Part shown: positions 27,879 to 35,811 of the stretch, one piece after another
Layout: the number at the start of each line of letters is the position of its first letter
How positions within the stretch are numbered: the first letter of the stretch is position 1
Origin: Chitinophagaceae bacterium
GTDB lineage: Bacteria > Bacteroidota > Bacteroidia > Chitinophagales > Chitinophagaceae
Assembly (NCBI GenBank): GCA_023229465.1
Contig: JALNZE010000002.1
Location: 1-64,000, forward strand
Direction of reading: 5' to 3'
DNA length: 64,000 nt
The notes under the pieces: generated by a model
Database searches by the model: none
Seen by the model: the letters and a program-made list of their open reading frames with translations, nothing else
What the model was told of the DNA's origin: nothing
Program-made: the position numbers and the translations under genes

Positions 27879-28718
27879 ATGATACCAGTAATTCTCAAAG
27901 ACATATCACCTCGTGCTAGTTTACAAGAGTATGTGCGGAAATACCAAATATTTCGTTTCCTTTTTAATAAAGAAATAATTCCACCAGCAAAATTTCACGC
28001 CCCCAGACCAGAACATTGTATTACTTTTTATATTAAAGATGCACAAAAATTCAGCGTTTTCAACTCAAAAACTATTTTGACTTACCCTCAATGTGTTATT
28101 AATGGAATGTACACTGTTCCAATCCTTCGTTATGGTGGAAACGATTTCTGGGCAATAAAAGTAGTATTACAACCTTCAATACTATATCGGTTAATAAAAT
28201 TTCCATTAGGCGAGCTGACAAACAAATTTATAAATGCAGAAGATGTTTGGGGTAAGGAAGTTCGTTCGATTTGTGAGCAGTTGAACGAATTAAAAGACCT
28301 TGATGAAATGCTTATGGCTATAGAAATGTTTTTTGAAAATTTAGTAAAAAATATAACGAAGCATCCTCATCCTATAGATAAAGTGACAAATTATATCTTG
28401 AATATTCAAAATGGCGCTTCTTTAGATTGGCTTGCCAATCAGTCTTGTTTGAGCGTAAGACAATTTATTAGAAAATTTGAGGAGCGAATAGGAATAAGCG
28501 CAAAAAAATTTGAACAAATTATACGTTTTGACAAAGCCTACAGAATGAAGAATAGTCATCCCAATTATGATTGGTTATACATTGCTATTGCGTGTGATTA
28601 TCATGATTATCAGCATTTGGTTAAGGATTTCAAAGAATTTACTAATCTTACACCTCCTTCTTTTTATGAACTGGAGAAAAAATCTCCTGAACGTAGCTTT
28701 GGCTTTTATGAAAGCTAA
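27879..28718 (+). CDS. AraC-family transcriptional regulator
   Basis: The 279-residue protein has an N-terminal sensing domain ('FHAPRPEHCITFYIKDAQKF', as in the DUF6597 type) and a C-terminal double helix-turn-helix of AraC type ('ASLDWLANQSCLSVRQFIRKFEERIGISAKKFEQIIRFDKAYRM' and 'YDWLYIAIACDYHDYQHLVKDFKEFTNLTPPSFYE'). ATG 27879 was chosen instead of the TTG at 27852. The downstream cupin gene (94 bp away, same strand) may be its target. Confidence 0.9.
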   Translation: MIPVILKDISPRASLQEYVRKYQIFRFLFNKEIIPPAKFHAPRPEHCITFYIKDAQKFSVFNSKTILTYPQCVINGMYTVPILRYGGNDFWAIKVVLQPSILYRLIKFPLGELTNKFINAEDVWGKEVRSICEQLNELKDLDEMLMAIEMFFENLVKNITKHPHPIDKVTNYILNIQNGASLDWLANQSCLSVRQFIRKFEERIGISAKKFEQIIRFDKAYRMKNSHPNYDWLYIAIACDYHDYQHLVKDFKEFTNLTPPSFYELEKKSPERSFGFYES

Positions 28719-28761
28719 AAGAATGTCACTTTTTTACCACTAAGCGATTGATGAAGATTAG

Positions 28762-28769
28762 TAAGTTTG
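28762..28769 (+). promoter_or_regulatory. -7 promoter box before the cupin gene
   Basis: TAAGTTTG matches TAnnTTTG and lies 43 bp before the start codon at 28812. No well-spaced -33 element is evident. Confidence 0.4.
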
Positions 28770-28811
28770 ATTAGTTATTAAACAAATTCCTTTTACAATA
28801 ATAAAATTATT

Positions 28812-29429
28812 ATGGAACGCAGAAACTTTCTTTCAACAGGCATACTGGGTGGATTTACATTTCTTAATCTTCCAACCTTTGCCTATTCACAAACTCAAGA
28901 GGATAAAGACCTAACACAACCATTTAACATTCCACCTTCCGAACCTCTTAAGCCCGGACCTGGTAATGTGGACTTTCGAACTATCATTCATTCTAAACAA
29001 ACCAACAAACAAATATCGAATGTTGAAGTAGCCGTTTCACCAAAACAAATGGGACCTTCACCTCATATCCATAAAGAGTTGGACGAACTAATGTATGTAC
29101 TTGAAGGAACTGCAACCGTAATGATTGGGAAAGAAATATATGAAGTGCAGGCAGGCGGCTGGAACTTTCGTCCCCGCGGTATTGTACATTCTTTCTGGAA
29201 TGCTTCTGACAAACCTCTACGATTTATAGATTCCTTTTTTAATCAAAATTTTGAAGATTATCTGGAAGATTTATTTCATAAAATAATTCCAGAAATGGTA
29301 AAAAAGAATTTAACCCCGGCAAGTCCTGAAATTTCAAAGAGAATTGAAATACTTGATAAAAAATTTGGCGTTACTTGGTTCCATAATGAACGCCAGGCTA
29401 TTATTGATAAATATGGATTGAAAGCATAA
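28812..29429 (+). CDS. Exported cupin-domain protein
   Basis: The 205-residue protein begins with a signal that starts 'MERRNFLSTGILGG', which is Tat-like because of its paired arginines, although the classical SRRxFLK is not complete. A single cupin domain follows: metal motif 1 is 'PHIHKELDELMYVLEG' (His-x-His and Glu) and motif 2 'FRPRGIVHSFWN'. It probably binds a metal and may be an enzyme or a sugar- or quercetin-type dioxygenase relative; the substrate is unknown. Confidence 0.85.
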   Translation: MERRNFLSTGILGGFTFLNLPTFAYSQTQEDKDLTQPFNIPPSEPLKPGPGNVDFRTIIHSKQTNKQISNVEVAVSPKQMGPSPHIHKELDELMYVLEGTATVMIGKEIYEVQAGGWNFRPRGIVHSFWNASDKPLRFIDSFFNQNFEDYLEDLFHKIIPEMVKKNLTPASPEISKRIEILDKKFGVTWFHNERQAIIDKYGLKA

Positions 29430-29488
29430 TTTCTAAATAATTTCTATTCACTTTTGATTGTTAAATTTCCGAATGCCTCACAATGGCA

Positions 29489-29556
29489 TCAGCTAACATA
29501 TAGGGCTTAAACGAAGTGTAGTTTGCGGAACTTCGATTTAAGCCTCTGTTGACTGA
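29489..29556. repeat. attC-like hairpin after the cupin gene
   Basis: Outer ends TCAGCTAACA (29489) and TGTTGACTGA (29547-29556) are complementary except for two positions. Inner arms GGCTTAAACGAAGT (29504-29517) and ACTTCGATTTAAGCC (29530-29544) pair with one bulge, leaving a 12-nt loop. It is similar in size and ends to the hairpin at 27731-27824. Confidence 0.5.
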
Positions 29557-29608
29557 AGCGAAGGGGCTATTGATTATGGAGTTTGAATAATTGGAGCGTA
29601 TTGTTGAG

Positions 29609-29633
29609 GGCTGCCGGGAAGCAGCAGCTTTTT
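29609..29633 (+). terminator. Possible small terminator
   Basis: GCTGC and GCAGC separated by a short loop and followed by a T-run (AGCTTTTTG) near 29613-29633, downstream of the cupin gene. Confidence 0.4.
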
Positions 29634-29656
29634 GATTTGGAAGGATCCGGAGGTTA

Positions 29657-29883
29657 TTCCCTTCTTCGCAAAGTCTCCCGGCAGGGGACTTTGCGCTTAG
29701 AACGATAAACTTCCATGTTTAACAAATTCTTCAGGAGCATTGCTATGAAGTTAAATCTATATCCGGTAATTCCATATAGGTTATCACAGGATACACTCTT
29801 ACAGCTTTTGGCTGTCCGCCCTTATGCGGGAACCGCAAAGTCCCCTATCGGGAGACTACGGAGAACACCCTGCGGAGAAGGAA
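29657..29883. mobile_element. MITE-like repeat, copy 3
   Basis: Ends TTCCCTTCTTCGC (29657) and GCGGAGAAGGAA (29872-29883) are imperfect inverted repeats. Inside are GCAAAGTCTCCCGGCAGGGG (29668) and the inverse at 29834. The core is nearly identical to copy 2. A frame starting MFNKFFRSIAMKLNL runs through the core, but it is not conserved as an open frame in copy 1. Confidence 0.88.
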
Positions 29884-29944
29884 GCAGGGGGCTACCGTTT
29901 TTGTTGGCCTTGTTTAAAACCGACTTTATAGTTTAATCAACGGC

Positions 29945-29976
29945 ATTTATACAAATCTCGGTAAGTTTGTATAAAT
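29945..29976 (+). promoter_or_regulatory. Perfect 11-bp inverted repeat over the zeta-kinase start codon, with -7 box
   Basis: ATTTATACAAA (29945-29955) and TTTGTATAAAT (29966-29976) are exact complements with a 10-nt spacer. The right arm contains the first two bases of the ATG (29975) and overlaps TAAGTTTG (29962-29969), a good -7 box. This can be an operator for autoregulation, or, if transcription starts upstream, a hairpin that hides the start codon. Initiation from this -7 box would give a nearly leaderless mRNA. Confidence 0.6.
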
Positions 29977-30508
29977 GGATAGAAAGCTTTACATCATAGC
30001 AGGGTGTAACGGTGCAGGAAAAACAACTGTATCCTTTACGCTTTTGCCAAAGATATTGTCTTGCAAGGAGTTTGTGAATGCTGATGAAATTGCTAAGGGA
30101 CTTTCTCCATTTCAACCCAATTCAGTGTCATTTGAGGCGGGGCGTATCATGTTGAAACGAATTGACGATTTATTAGCTAATAAAACGACCTTTGCGTTTG
30201 AAACAACCTTGGCTACCAAAAGTTACCCCACAAAAATTCGTAGGGCTCAGGAAAATGGCTACCGGGTTATTTTGCTTTTCTTTTGGCTGAATAGCGTGGA
30301 GTTGGCTTTAGATAGAGTTAGCATTAGGGTTAGCGAAGGTGGACACAATATTGAACCAGAAATAATCAAGAGACGATATTCAAGCGGAATTAAAAACCTG
30401 TTTGATATCTATCTGCCAATAGTTGATGAAGTAATGATATTTGATAATTCAGGGAAAGAAGCTGAATTACTTGCTGAAAAATGGACAGCCTTAAAAAAGA
30501 GTACTTAA
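29975..30508 (+). CDS. Zeta-toxin-like P-loop kinase
   Basis: The 177-residue protein has Walker A 'GCNGAGKTT' at residues 10-18 and 'FVNADEIAKGLSP', in which the aspartate fits the zeta-toxin catalytic position. 'FAFETTLATKSYPTKIRRAQENGYRVILLFFWL' and 'ALDRVSIRVSEGGHNIEPEIIKRRY' follow, as in the zeta-toxin/AAA_33 family. Zeta toxins phosphorylate UDP-N-acetylglucosamine and block cell-wall synthesis, but family members also phosphorylate other small molecules. No epsilon antitoxin lies upstream; a small ORF overlaps the 3' end. It lies immediately after MITE copy 3. Confidence 0.88.
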   Translation: MDRKLYIIAGCNGAGKTTVSFTLLPKILSCKEFVNADEIAKGLSPFQPNSVSFEAGRIMLKRIDDLLANKTTFAFETTLATKSYPTKIRRAQENGYRVILLFFWLNSVELALDRVSIRVSEGGHNIEPEIIKRRYSSGIKNLFDIYLPIVDEVMIFDNSGKEAELLAEKWTALKKST

Positions 30509-30654
30509 AAAACAGTGCAGACAGAAGTACGGAAGCGAATAAAATCTTGGAAAATTTACACAAGATTTATGAAGACCTTATTGCCTATAAAAAACGCATG
30601 AATAGTGTGTTGGTTTTTTCAGAGAATGGCAAAATAGTTCGGGTTAAACCTTGA
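30481..30654 (+). CDS. Small ORF overlapping the zeta-type gene, possible antitoxin
   Basis: The 57-residue frame starts at ATG 30481, 28 bp inside the end of the zeta-type gene in another frame, which suggests translational coupling. It begins MDSLKKEYLKNSADRSTEAN, continues with a predicted helix ('ILENLHKIYEDLIAYKKRM') and ends with 'VLVFSENGKIVRVKP'. Its helical, charged composition would suit a small binding partner. No family is recognised; antitoxin function is a guess from position. Confidence 0.6.
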   Translation: MDSLKKEYLKNSADRSTEANKILENLHKIYEDLIAYKKRMNSVLVFSENGKIVRVKP

Positions 30655-30757
30655 CGCGTTAATTTTCCGCGGATTACTTAAGCCCAATTTACCAGAGCTG
30701 TACTTGCCTGGGTACCGGATACACACATGCCTGATACAAATAATTTTCCTCCAACCC

Positions 30758-30787
30758 TTTGCCAATATCAAAACGTTACTATATTTG
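30758..30787 (+). promoter_or_regulatory. Promoter of etfBA
   Basis: TTTG at 30758-30761 and TATATTTG at 30780-30787 with an 18-bp spacer match the Bacteroidota -33/-7 consensus exactly. It is the best promoter in the window. Confidence 0.75.
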
Positions 30788-30788
30788 C

Positions 30789-30812
30789 AAATAGTTGTTT
30801 ATGCAACTATTT
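30789..30812 (+). promoter_or_regulatory. 9-bp inverted repeat at the etfBA transcription start
   Basis: AAATAGTTG (30789) and CAACTATTT (30804-30812) are exact complements with a 6-nt loop, overlapping the expected start point. It may be an operator or a 5'-leader hairpin. Confidence 0.55.
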
Positions 30813-30838
30813 AGTTGTGAATCAAAAAAAATGGTTTT

Positions 30839-31582
30839 ATGAAAATATTAGTCTGCATCAGTAAAACACCCGATACCACTTCGAAGATCGCCTTCACCAA
30901 TGGTAATACGAAGTTTGATGAGGCGGGTGTACAATGGATCATTAACCCCTACGATGAATGGTATTCACTTGTGCGGGCCATTGAATTAAAAGAGAAAGAT
31001 CCAACTATCAGCATTCACCTGGTTACAGTAGGACTGCCTGATTGCGACCCGATAATCCGCAAAGCGCTGGCCCTGGGTGGTGATGAGGCCATCCGGGTAA
31101 ACGCGGATAGCACCGACAGCTATTATATTGCCGCTCAAATTGCCGAAGTGGCCAAAAAAGGCGGATACGACCTGGTACTAACCGGTAAAGAAACCATCGA
31201 CTACAATGGCTCTTCCATTGGTGGCATGGTGGCAGAACTGGTTAACGCTCCCTATATTTCCCTGGCTACTGTATTAAACCTGAACGGAACAACCGCTACC
31301 ATTACCCGCGAAATTGAAGGGGGTGAAGAAGTGGCCGAAGTTAGTTTACCCCTTGTGGTAAGTTGTCAAAAAGGAATGGCAGAACAACGCATTCCGAATA
31401 TGCGCGGTATTATGGCGGCACGTACCAAACCCTTACAGGTAGTAGAACCGGCAGCCATTGAGGCGCTGACCGCATTGGTTAATTTTGAATTACCACCCGC
31501 TAAAGCAGGTGTAAAATTAGTGAGCCCGGATAATGTGGCTGAACTGGTTAGGTTATTGCACGAAGAAGCGAAAGCGATATGA
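30839..31582 (+). CDS. etfB: Electron transfer flavoprotein, beta subunit
   Basis: The 247-residue FixA/EtfB protein starts 'MKILVCISKTPDTTSKIAF' and carries 'INPYDEWYSLVRAIELKE', the AMP-binding 'GGDEAIRV' and 'VLTGKETIDYNGSSIGGMVAELVNAPYIS'. With EtfA it forms the FAD-containing heterodimer that passes electrons from acyl-CoA and other dehydrogenases to the quinone pool. It has a strong promoter and is followed by etfA after 145 bp, an unusually long gap for this pair. Confidence 0.96.
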   Translation: MKILVCISKTPDTTSKIAFTNGNTKFDEAGVQWIINPYDEWYSLVRAIELKEKDPTISIHLVTVGLPDCDPIIRKALALGGDEAIRVNADSTDSYYIAAQIAEVAKKGGYDLVLTGKETIDYNGSSIGGMVAELVNAPYISLATVLNLNGTTATITREIEGGEEVAEVSLPLVVSCQKGMAEQRIPNMRGIMAARTKPLQVVEPAAIEALTALVNFELPPAKAGVKLVSPDNVAELVRLLHEEAKAI

Positions 31583-31727
31583 GATAGGAGTTAGGAGTTA
31601 TATATAATGTCAACTTCGTTGCGTCGCACACTTGTACATTTAGTTTTTTCATCAACAGGATATCCGGAAAATCAATTCCAAAATTTCCCTCCACACTGGC
31701 GGGACCAACATTCAAAAATTCACAAAA

Positions 31728-32690
31728 ATGGTATTAATATTTGTAGATCACTCGGATGGGCTTATCAAAAAATCTTCTTTTGAAGCAGTATCCTATGGCG
31801 CTAAAGTTGCTGAAATATTGGGTACGTCAGCGGAAGCCCTTGTTTTAGGTACCGTAACCGACAACCTGGCTGCATTGGGTAAATATGGCGTAAAAAAAGT
31901 ACACCAGGTAGCCGATGAAACCTTGAACCAGGTTGATTCGCAACGGTACGCGAAAGTGATTGCTGAAGCAGTTACGGCAACCGGGGCAACGGTAGTTGTA
32001 TTCTCTCAAAACCAAACAGGTAAAGCGGTTGCGGCCAATGTGGCCGCCCGTTTAAAAGCGGGTATCGTAACCGGCGCCTGCGCCCTGCCGGATACCGGTA
32101 ACGGTTTTGTAGTTCGCAAAACGGTTTTTTCCGGTAAGGCCTTCGCTAATGTAAATATCCTCTCTCCCATCAAAATCATCTCACTCAACATCAACAGTTA
32201 TCAAACAGTTGCCGGTGAAGGAACAGCCATAGTGGCCCCATTAACTGTACAGGTTGATAAATCCAATATAAAAATAACCGCGGTAAATAAAATAATTGGC
32301 GAAGTACCCTTAACGGAAGCCGACATAGTAGTGAGCGGTGGCCGCGGTTTAAAAGGCCCTGAAAACTGGGGTATTTTGCTGGACCTTGCCAAAGAACTGA
32401 AGGCAGGCACAGCTTGCAGCCGCCCTGTTGGCGATGCGGACTGGCGGCCCCATCATGAGCATGTAGGACAAACCGGCGTACAAATCGCGCCTAATTTATA
32501 TATTGCCCTTGGTATCTCTGGCGCCATCCAGCATTTAGCCGGTGTAAACAGAAGTAAAGTAATTGTTGTTATCAACAAAGATCCCGAAGCGCCTTTTTTC
32601 AAAGCTGCCGATTATGGCATAGTGGGTGATCTGTTTGAAGTAGTACCAAAACTAACGGAAGAAATCAGGAAGATGAAAGCCTCTTCTTAA
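31728..32690 (+). CDS. etfA: Electron transfer flavoprotein, alpha subunit
   Basis: The 320-residue FixB/EtfA protein has an N-terminal domain ('MVLIFVDHSDGLIKKSSFEAVSYGAKVAE') and the FAD-binding C-terminal domain with 'VVSGGRGLKGPENW', 'GDADWRPHHEHVGQTGVQIAPNLYIALGISGAIQHLAG' and 'INKDPEAPFFKAADYGIVGD'. It pairs with EtfB. A strong terminator lies just after the stop codon. Confidence 0.96.
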   Translation: MVLIFVDHSDGLIKKSSFEAVSYGAKVAEILGTSAEALVLGTVTDNLAALGKYGVKKVHQVADETLNQVDSQRYAKVIAEAVTATGATVVVFSQNQTGKAVAANVAARLKAGIVTGACALPDTGNGFVVRKTVFSGKAFANVNILSPIKIISLNINSYQTVAGEGTAIVAPLTVQVDKSNIKITAVNKIIGEVPLTEADIVVSGGRGLKGPENWGILLDLAKELKAGTACSRPVGDADWRPHHEHVGQTGVQIAPNLYIALGISGAIQHLAGVNRSKVIVVINKDPEAPFFKAADYGIVGDLFEVVPKLTEEIRKMKASS

Positions 32691-32704
32691 AGAATCTATT
32701 GCAT

Positions 32705-32745
32705 AAAAAAAAAAGGCACTGGCTTACAAAGCCAATGCCTTTTTT
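32705..32745. terminator. Bidirectional terminator between etfA and the YceI gene
   Basis: GGCACTGGCTT and AAGCCAATGCC pair with one mismatch around an ACA loop, with an A-run on the left and a T-run on the right, so it can work on both strands for the two convergent genes. Confidence 0.9.
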
Positions 32746-32761
32746 CTTTACTGTCTAACCA

Positions 32762-33334
32762 TTATTTCGCGAAAATATGTATCGCTAATTGTACATCATT
32801 TGAAACATTACCTGCCCCATAAGCAATACCAATCAGGGTCTTATCAAGGCTCAAAAAAGCCTGGGCAAAAAAACCTTTTTCATCTGCGTTACGAATCTGT
32901 ACCTGCAGCTTTACCGGTACCGAAATACCTTTAACAGTAAGGCTTCCGCTGACATCCGCTGTGCCGGCACCGGTATAATTAACAGCAGTGATCTCATACG
33001 TAGCCTCTGCAAATTTGGCAACATCAAAGAAATCCGCTGACTTCAGGTGGCCCGTTAACCTGTCACCACCACCCGCGTCTGTTACTTTCAGGTTTGCCAG
33101 GTCAATCACAAACTGACCTCCGGTTAATTTACCGCCATCTACCTGCACCTGTCCGCTTTTGATAGGGAAGCTTCCGGTATGAAAATCAGATTTCTTAGAG
33201 GCTACCCAGTCTACCCGGCTCTTTTCAGTGGATACAGTTAGCGTAGCCCCTTCTTTTTTAGTTGAGGGAGTTGAGAACGAAAAACTACCGGCTAAAAACG
33301 CGATACCGGCCAACGCAAAAATGATTTTTTTCAT
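32762..33334 (-). CDS. YceI-family periplasmic protein
   Basis: The 190-residue protein has a signal peptide ('MKKIIFALAGIAFLAGSFSFS') and a YceI lipocalin-like beta barrel ('STEKSRVDWVASKKSDFHTGSFPIKSGQVQVDGGKLTGGQFVIDL', 'DRLTGHLKSADFFDVAKFAEATYEI', 'GSLTVKGISVPVKL'). YceI proteins bind long-chain isoprenoids or fatty amides; its exact role here is unknown. It is monocistronic. Confidence 0.93.
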   Translation of the reverse strand: MKKIIFALAGIAFLAGSFSFSTPSTKKEGATLTVSTEKSRVDWVASKKSDFHTGSFPIKSGQVQVDGGKLTGGQFVIDLANLKVTDAGGGDRLTGHLKSADFFDVAKFAEATYEITAVNYTGAGTADVSGSLTVKGISVPVKLQVQIRNADEKGFFAQAFLSLDKTLIGIAYGAGNVSNDVQLAIHIFAK

Positions 33335-33467
33335 AAATGATTTTTTTTATTTTTTGTTTAATGATAGGTTGCTGAGGATAAAAATAGGAGATTTAATGTT
33401 ACAACAATGATAATATCGGTAAAAAGCGAATGGCTGTTTCACTTATCTTCGCAAAAATATTTCGAGC

Positions 33468-34679
33468 ATGAACCTTCACGAATACCAGTCCAAGGAATTA
33501 CTGAAAAAATACAATGTTCCCGTACAGGAAGGCATAGCCGTAGATACGGTGATGGCTGCCGAAGAAGCTTACCGCCAGATTAAAACCCAAACGGGTAATA
33601 ATTTCGCGGTTATTAAGGCACAGATACACGCCGGCGGACGTGGTAAAGGCAAAATTGCGGGTTCTGAACAAAGAGGGGTAGCGGTTGGCAAAAGCCTGGA
33701 AGATGTGACTTCTATCGCCAAAAACTTACTGGGAGGCACCCTGGTTACCATCCAAACAGGCGCGGAAGGTAAAAAAGTGAATAAAATACTGGTTGCCCAG
33801 GATGTCTATTATCCGGGTCCTAACCCGGTAAAAGAATTCTACCTGTCCATCCTGCTCGACCGTGCCAAAGGCATGAATGTGGTGATGTATAGTACAGAAG
33901 GTGGTATGGATATTGAAGAAGTGGCCCACAAAACCCCTGAGAAAATATTTAAAGAATGGGTACACCCCGGTGGTGGCTTGCAGGGTTTCCAGGCAAGAAA
34001 AATCGCTTTTAACCTGGGCCTCAGCGGTGAATCATTCAAAAACTGCGTAAAATTTGTAACCAATCTTTACAATGCCTATGTTGGACTGGATTGCAGTATG
34101 CTGGAAATTAATCCTTTGTTTAAGACCAGTGACGACAAGATGATTGCCGTTGACTGTAAAATGAATATCGACGACAATTCTTTAATGCGTCACCCCGATA
34201 TTGCCGCTTTGAGAGATGTTACGGAAGAGGATCCTACAGAAGTGGAAGCCGGCCAGTATAACCTCAACTTTGTAAAATTAGATGGTAATGTGGGCTGTAT
34301 GGTGAATGGTGCCGGACTGGCCATGGCTACCATGGATATGATTAAATTAAGTGGTGGTGAGCCCGCCAATTTTCTGGATGTAGGCGGTTCTGCCAATGCA
34401 CAAACCGTAGAAGCCGGTTTCCGTATTATTTTAAAAGACCCGAATGTAAAAGCTATCCTGATCAATATTTTTGGAGGAATCGTTCGCTGCGACCGTGTTG
34501 CGGCGGGTGTAATTGAAGCCTTTAATAAGTTAGGTAATATTAAAATCCCCATCATTGTTCGCCTGCAGGGAACCAATGCCATTGAAGCTAAAAAATTGAT
34601 TGATGAGAGCGGATTGAAAGTACAATCGGCTATCCAGTTAAGTGAAGCGGCAGAATTGGTGAAGAAAGCGGTAGCCTGA
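33468..34679 (+). CDS. sucC: Succinyl-CoA synthetase, ADP-forming, beta subunit
   Basis: The 403-residue protein is full length: ATP-grasp domain ('MNLHEYQSKELLKKYNVPVQEG', 'AVIKAQIHAGGRGKGKIAGS'), 'LEINPLFKTSDDKMIAVDCKMNIDDN' with metal ligands, and the C-terminal 'NIFGGIVRCDRVAAGVIEAF'. It carries out the substrate-level phosphorylation step of the TCA cycle together with SucD, which is not adjacent here. The start follows 'TATCTTCG', a -7-like box at 33443-33450. Confidence 0.97.
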   Translation: MNLHEYQSKELLKKYNVPVQEGIAVDTVMAAEEAYRQIKTQTGNNFAVIKAQIHAGGRGKGKIAGSEQRGVAVGKSLEDVTSIAKNLLGGTLVTIQTGAEGKKVNKILVAQDVYYPGPNPVKEFYLSILLDRAKGMNVVMYSTEGGMDIEEVAHKTPEKIFKEWVHPGGGLQGFQARKIAFNLGLSGESFKNCVKFVTNLYNAYVGLDCSMLEINPLFKTSDDKMIAVDCKMNIDDNSLMRHPDIAALRDVTEEDPTEVEAGQYNLNFVKLDGNVGCMVNGAGLAMATMDMIKLSGGEPANFLDVGGSANAQTVEAGFRIILKDPNVKAILINIFGGIVRCDRVAAGVIEAFNKLGNIKIPIIVRLQGTNAIEAKKLIDESGLKVQSAIQLSEAAELVKKAVA

Positions 34680-34701
34680 CCATCTCCTAAAATATCAGAT
34701 G

Positions 34702-34737
34702 AAACGCCGGTTACATTGGTTACCGGCGTTTTTTTAT
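34702..34737 (+). terminator. Terminator after sucC
   Basis: AAACGCCGGT and ACCGGCGTTT form a 10-bp stem, followed by a T-run. Confidence 0.9.
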
Positions 34738-34782
34738 TTGCGGGATAGCTGCATTTGTTTTTGAAATAGCCTGCCATGCTAA

Positions 34783-35418
34783 TCAGCATTCTGAAAGAGG
34801 CAGTATTCGAACTTCAGTTACCGGGCTAAAGGTATAACGAAGCCCCGTTTTGATTTCCACACATTCGTAGCGTTTTCTTCGCCTGGCGCCTTTCCTGAAA
34901 ATTTTGCCATTATCTGTCTGAAACATGGTGCCCTCAGGCAATTCTATCATTGGATGATGGCCCTCTTTTTTTATGGTATCATATTTACGAAGTACCAATA
35001 GCAATTCTGTTTCACCATTGGCTGTGGCAGATGGGTTGATGATGGATTTTTGCAACGCCCCGGCCACTTCAGTTGGAAATACCCGCTGCTGAACAAAATT
35101 AACCAATAAAAGACTGTACTGTTTTTTCCATTCTTTACCATGTGGCTCTACCCTGTTTTTAAATTGCTCAAAAGTTAACAGGTGTGCCAGTTCATGCAGC
35201 AAAGTAATGAGGAATTCATATTTATTCAGGTTACCATTCACACTAATCCGGTGATTGCCCCCCCATCCCGCATGCCGGTAATCGCCCAATACCGATTTTC
35301 GATGCTTGCTAATGGTAAGATGAACCCTGTAATGATGGATATAATTTACTACGCATTCAAAGGTTCCATCAGGCAGATAGTCAGACAAAGCATGCATCGG
35401 ATGTTCGGATACAGGCAT
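34783..35418 (-). CDS. SprT-like zinc metalloprotease-domain protein
   Basis: The 211-residue protein has the HExxH zinc motif as HELAH at residues 75-79, followed by 'EPHGKEWKKQYSLLLVNF', where the third ligand is expected; this matches the SprT-like family. A basic stretch 'FRKGARRRKRYECVEI' lies near the C-terminus. The substrate is unknown; eukaryotic relatives cut DNA-protein crosslinks. It starts within the stop codon of the upstream gene (TAATG), so translation is coupled. Confidence 0.85.
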   Translation of the reverse strand: MPVSEHPMHALSDYLPDGTFECVVNYIHHYRVHLTISKHRKSVLGDYRHAGWGGNHRISVNGNLNKYEFLITLLHELAHLLTFEQFKNRVEPHGKEWKKQYSLLLVNFVQQRVFPTEVAGALQKSIINPSATANGETELLLVLRKYDTIKKEGHHPMIELPEGTMFQTDNGKIFRKGARRRKRYECVEIKTGLRYTFSPVTEVRILPLSEC

Positions 35419-35810
35419 TATGATTTGGGCTTCAATCGTAAAGAGATCCGAACTTCCAGCCAGGTATACACAATATAAAGCCCCATCCCGATAAATACGG
35501 CATTCACACTCCTGTCTGGTCCGGCGGCAACCAGGTAAATCAGCGCGGCCGCGGCTAATCCCATTAATTTCAGGAAAGTACCCGCCATCACACCCCTGAT
35601 AACTACAGACCGGTTAGGGTTATTAATATTTTTCTTTTGAAAATAAATATTCACCAAACTAAAAAGGAACAACAAGGTATTGGCGCCCAATACTACTGCC
35701 CAATTAATATTATTCGCCACCAGTTGCCCCTGCAAGGCAATTGAGAACCCGGTTACCAAAATAAATACACTGATAAAGGGTATTGCCCATATTTTTTTTT
35801 CTTGCGCCAT
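35418..35810 (-). CDS. Four-helix membrane protein of the AtpZ neighbourhood
   Basis: The 130-residue protein has four hydrophobic segments (about residues 8-28, 36-56, 70-92 and 100-120). In related genomes such a protein commonly sits between AtpZ and the ATP synthase a-subunit gene, and it could be an AtpI-like assembly helper. Here it is followed by the SprT-like gene instead. It lies 1 bp after the AtpZ-like gene. Confidence 0.75.
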   Translation of the reverse strand: MAQEKKIWAIPFISVFILVTGFSIALQGQLVANNINWAVVLGANTLLFLFSLVNIYFQKKNINNPNRSVVIRGVMAGTFLKLMGLAAAALIYLVAAGPDRSVNAVFIGMGLYIVYTWLEVRISLRLKPKS

Positions 35811-35811
35811 A

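Noticed and set aside
31608..31772. Short frame between etfB and etfA (MSTSLRRTLVHLVFSS...)
   Set aside because: It overlaps the start of etfA in another frame and resembles nothing with confidence; a transposase remnant was considered, but the similarity is too short.
34190..34789. 199-codon frame antisense to sucC
   Set aside because: Lies opposite a certain gene and across its terminator.
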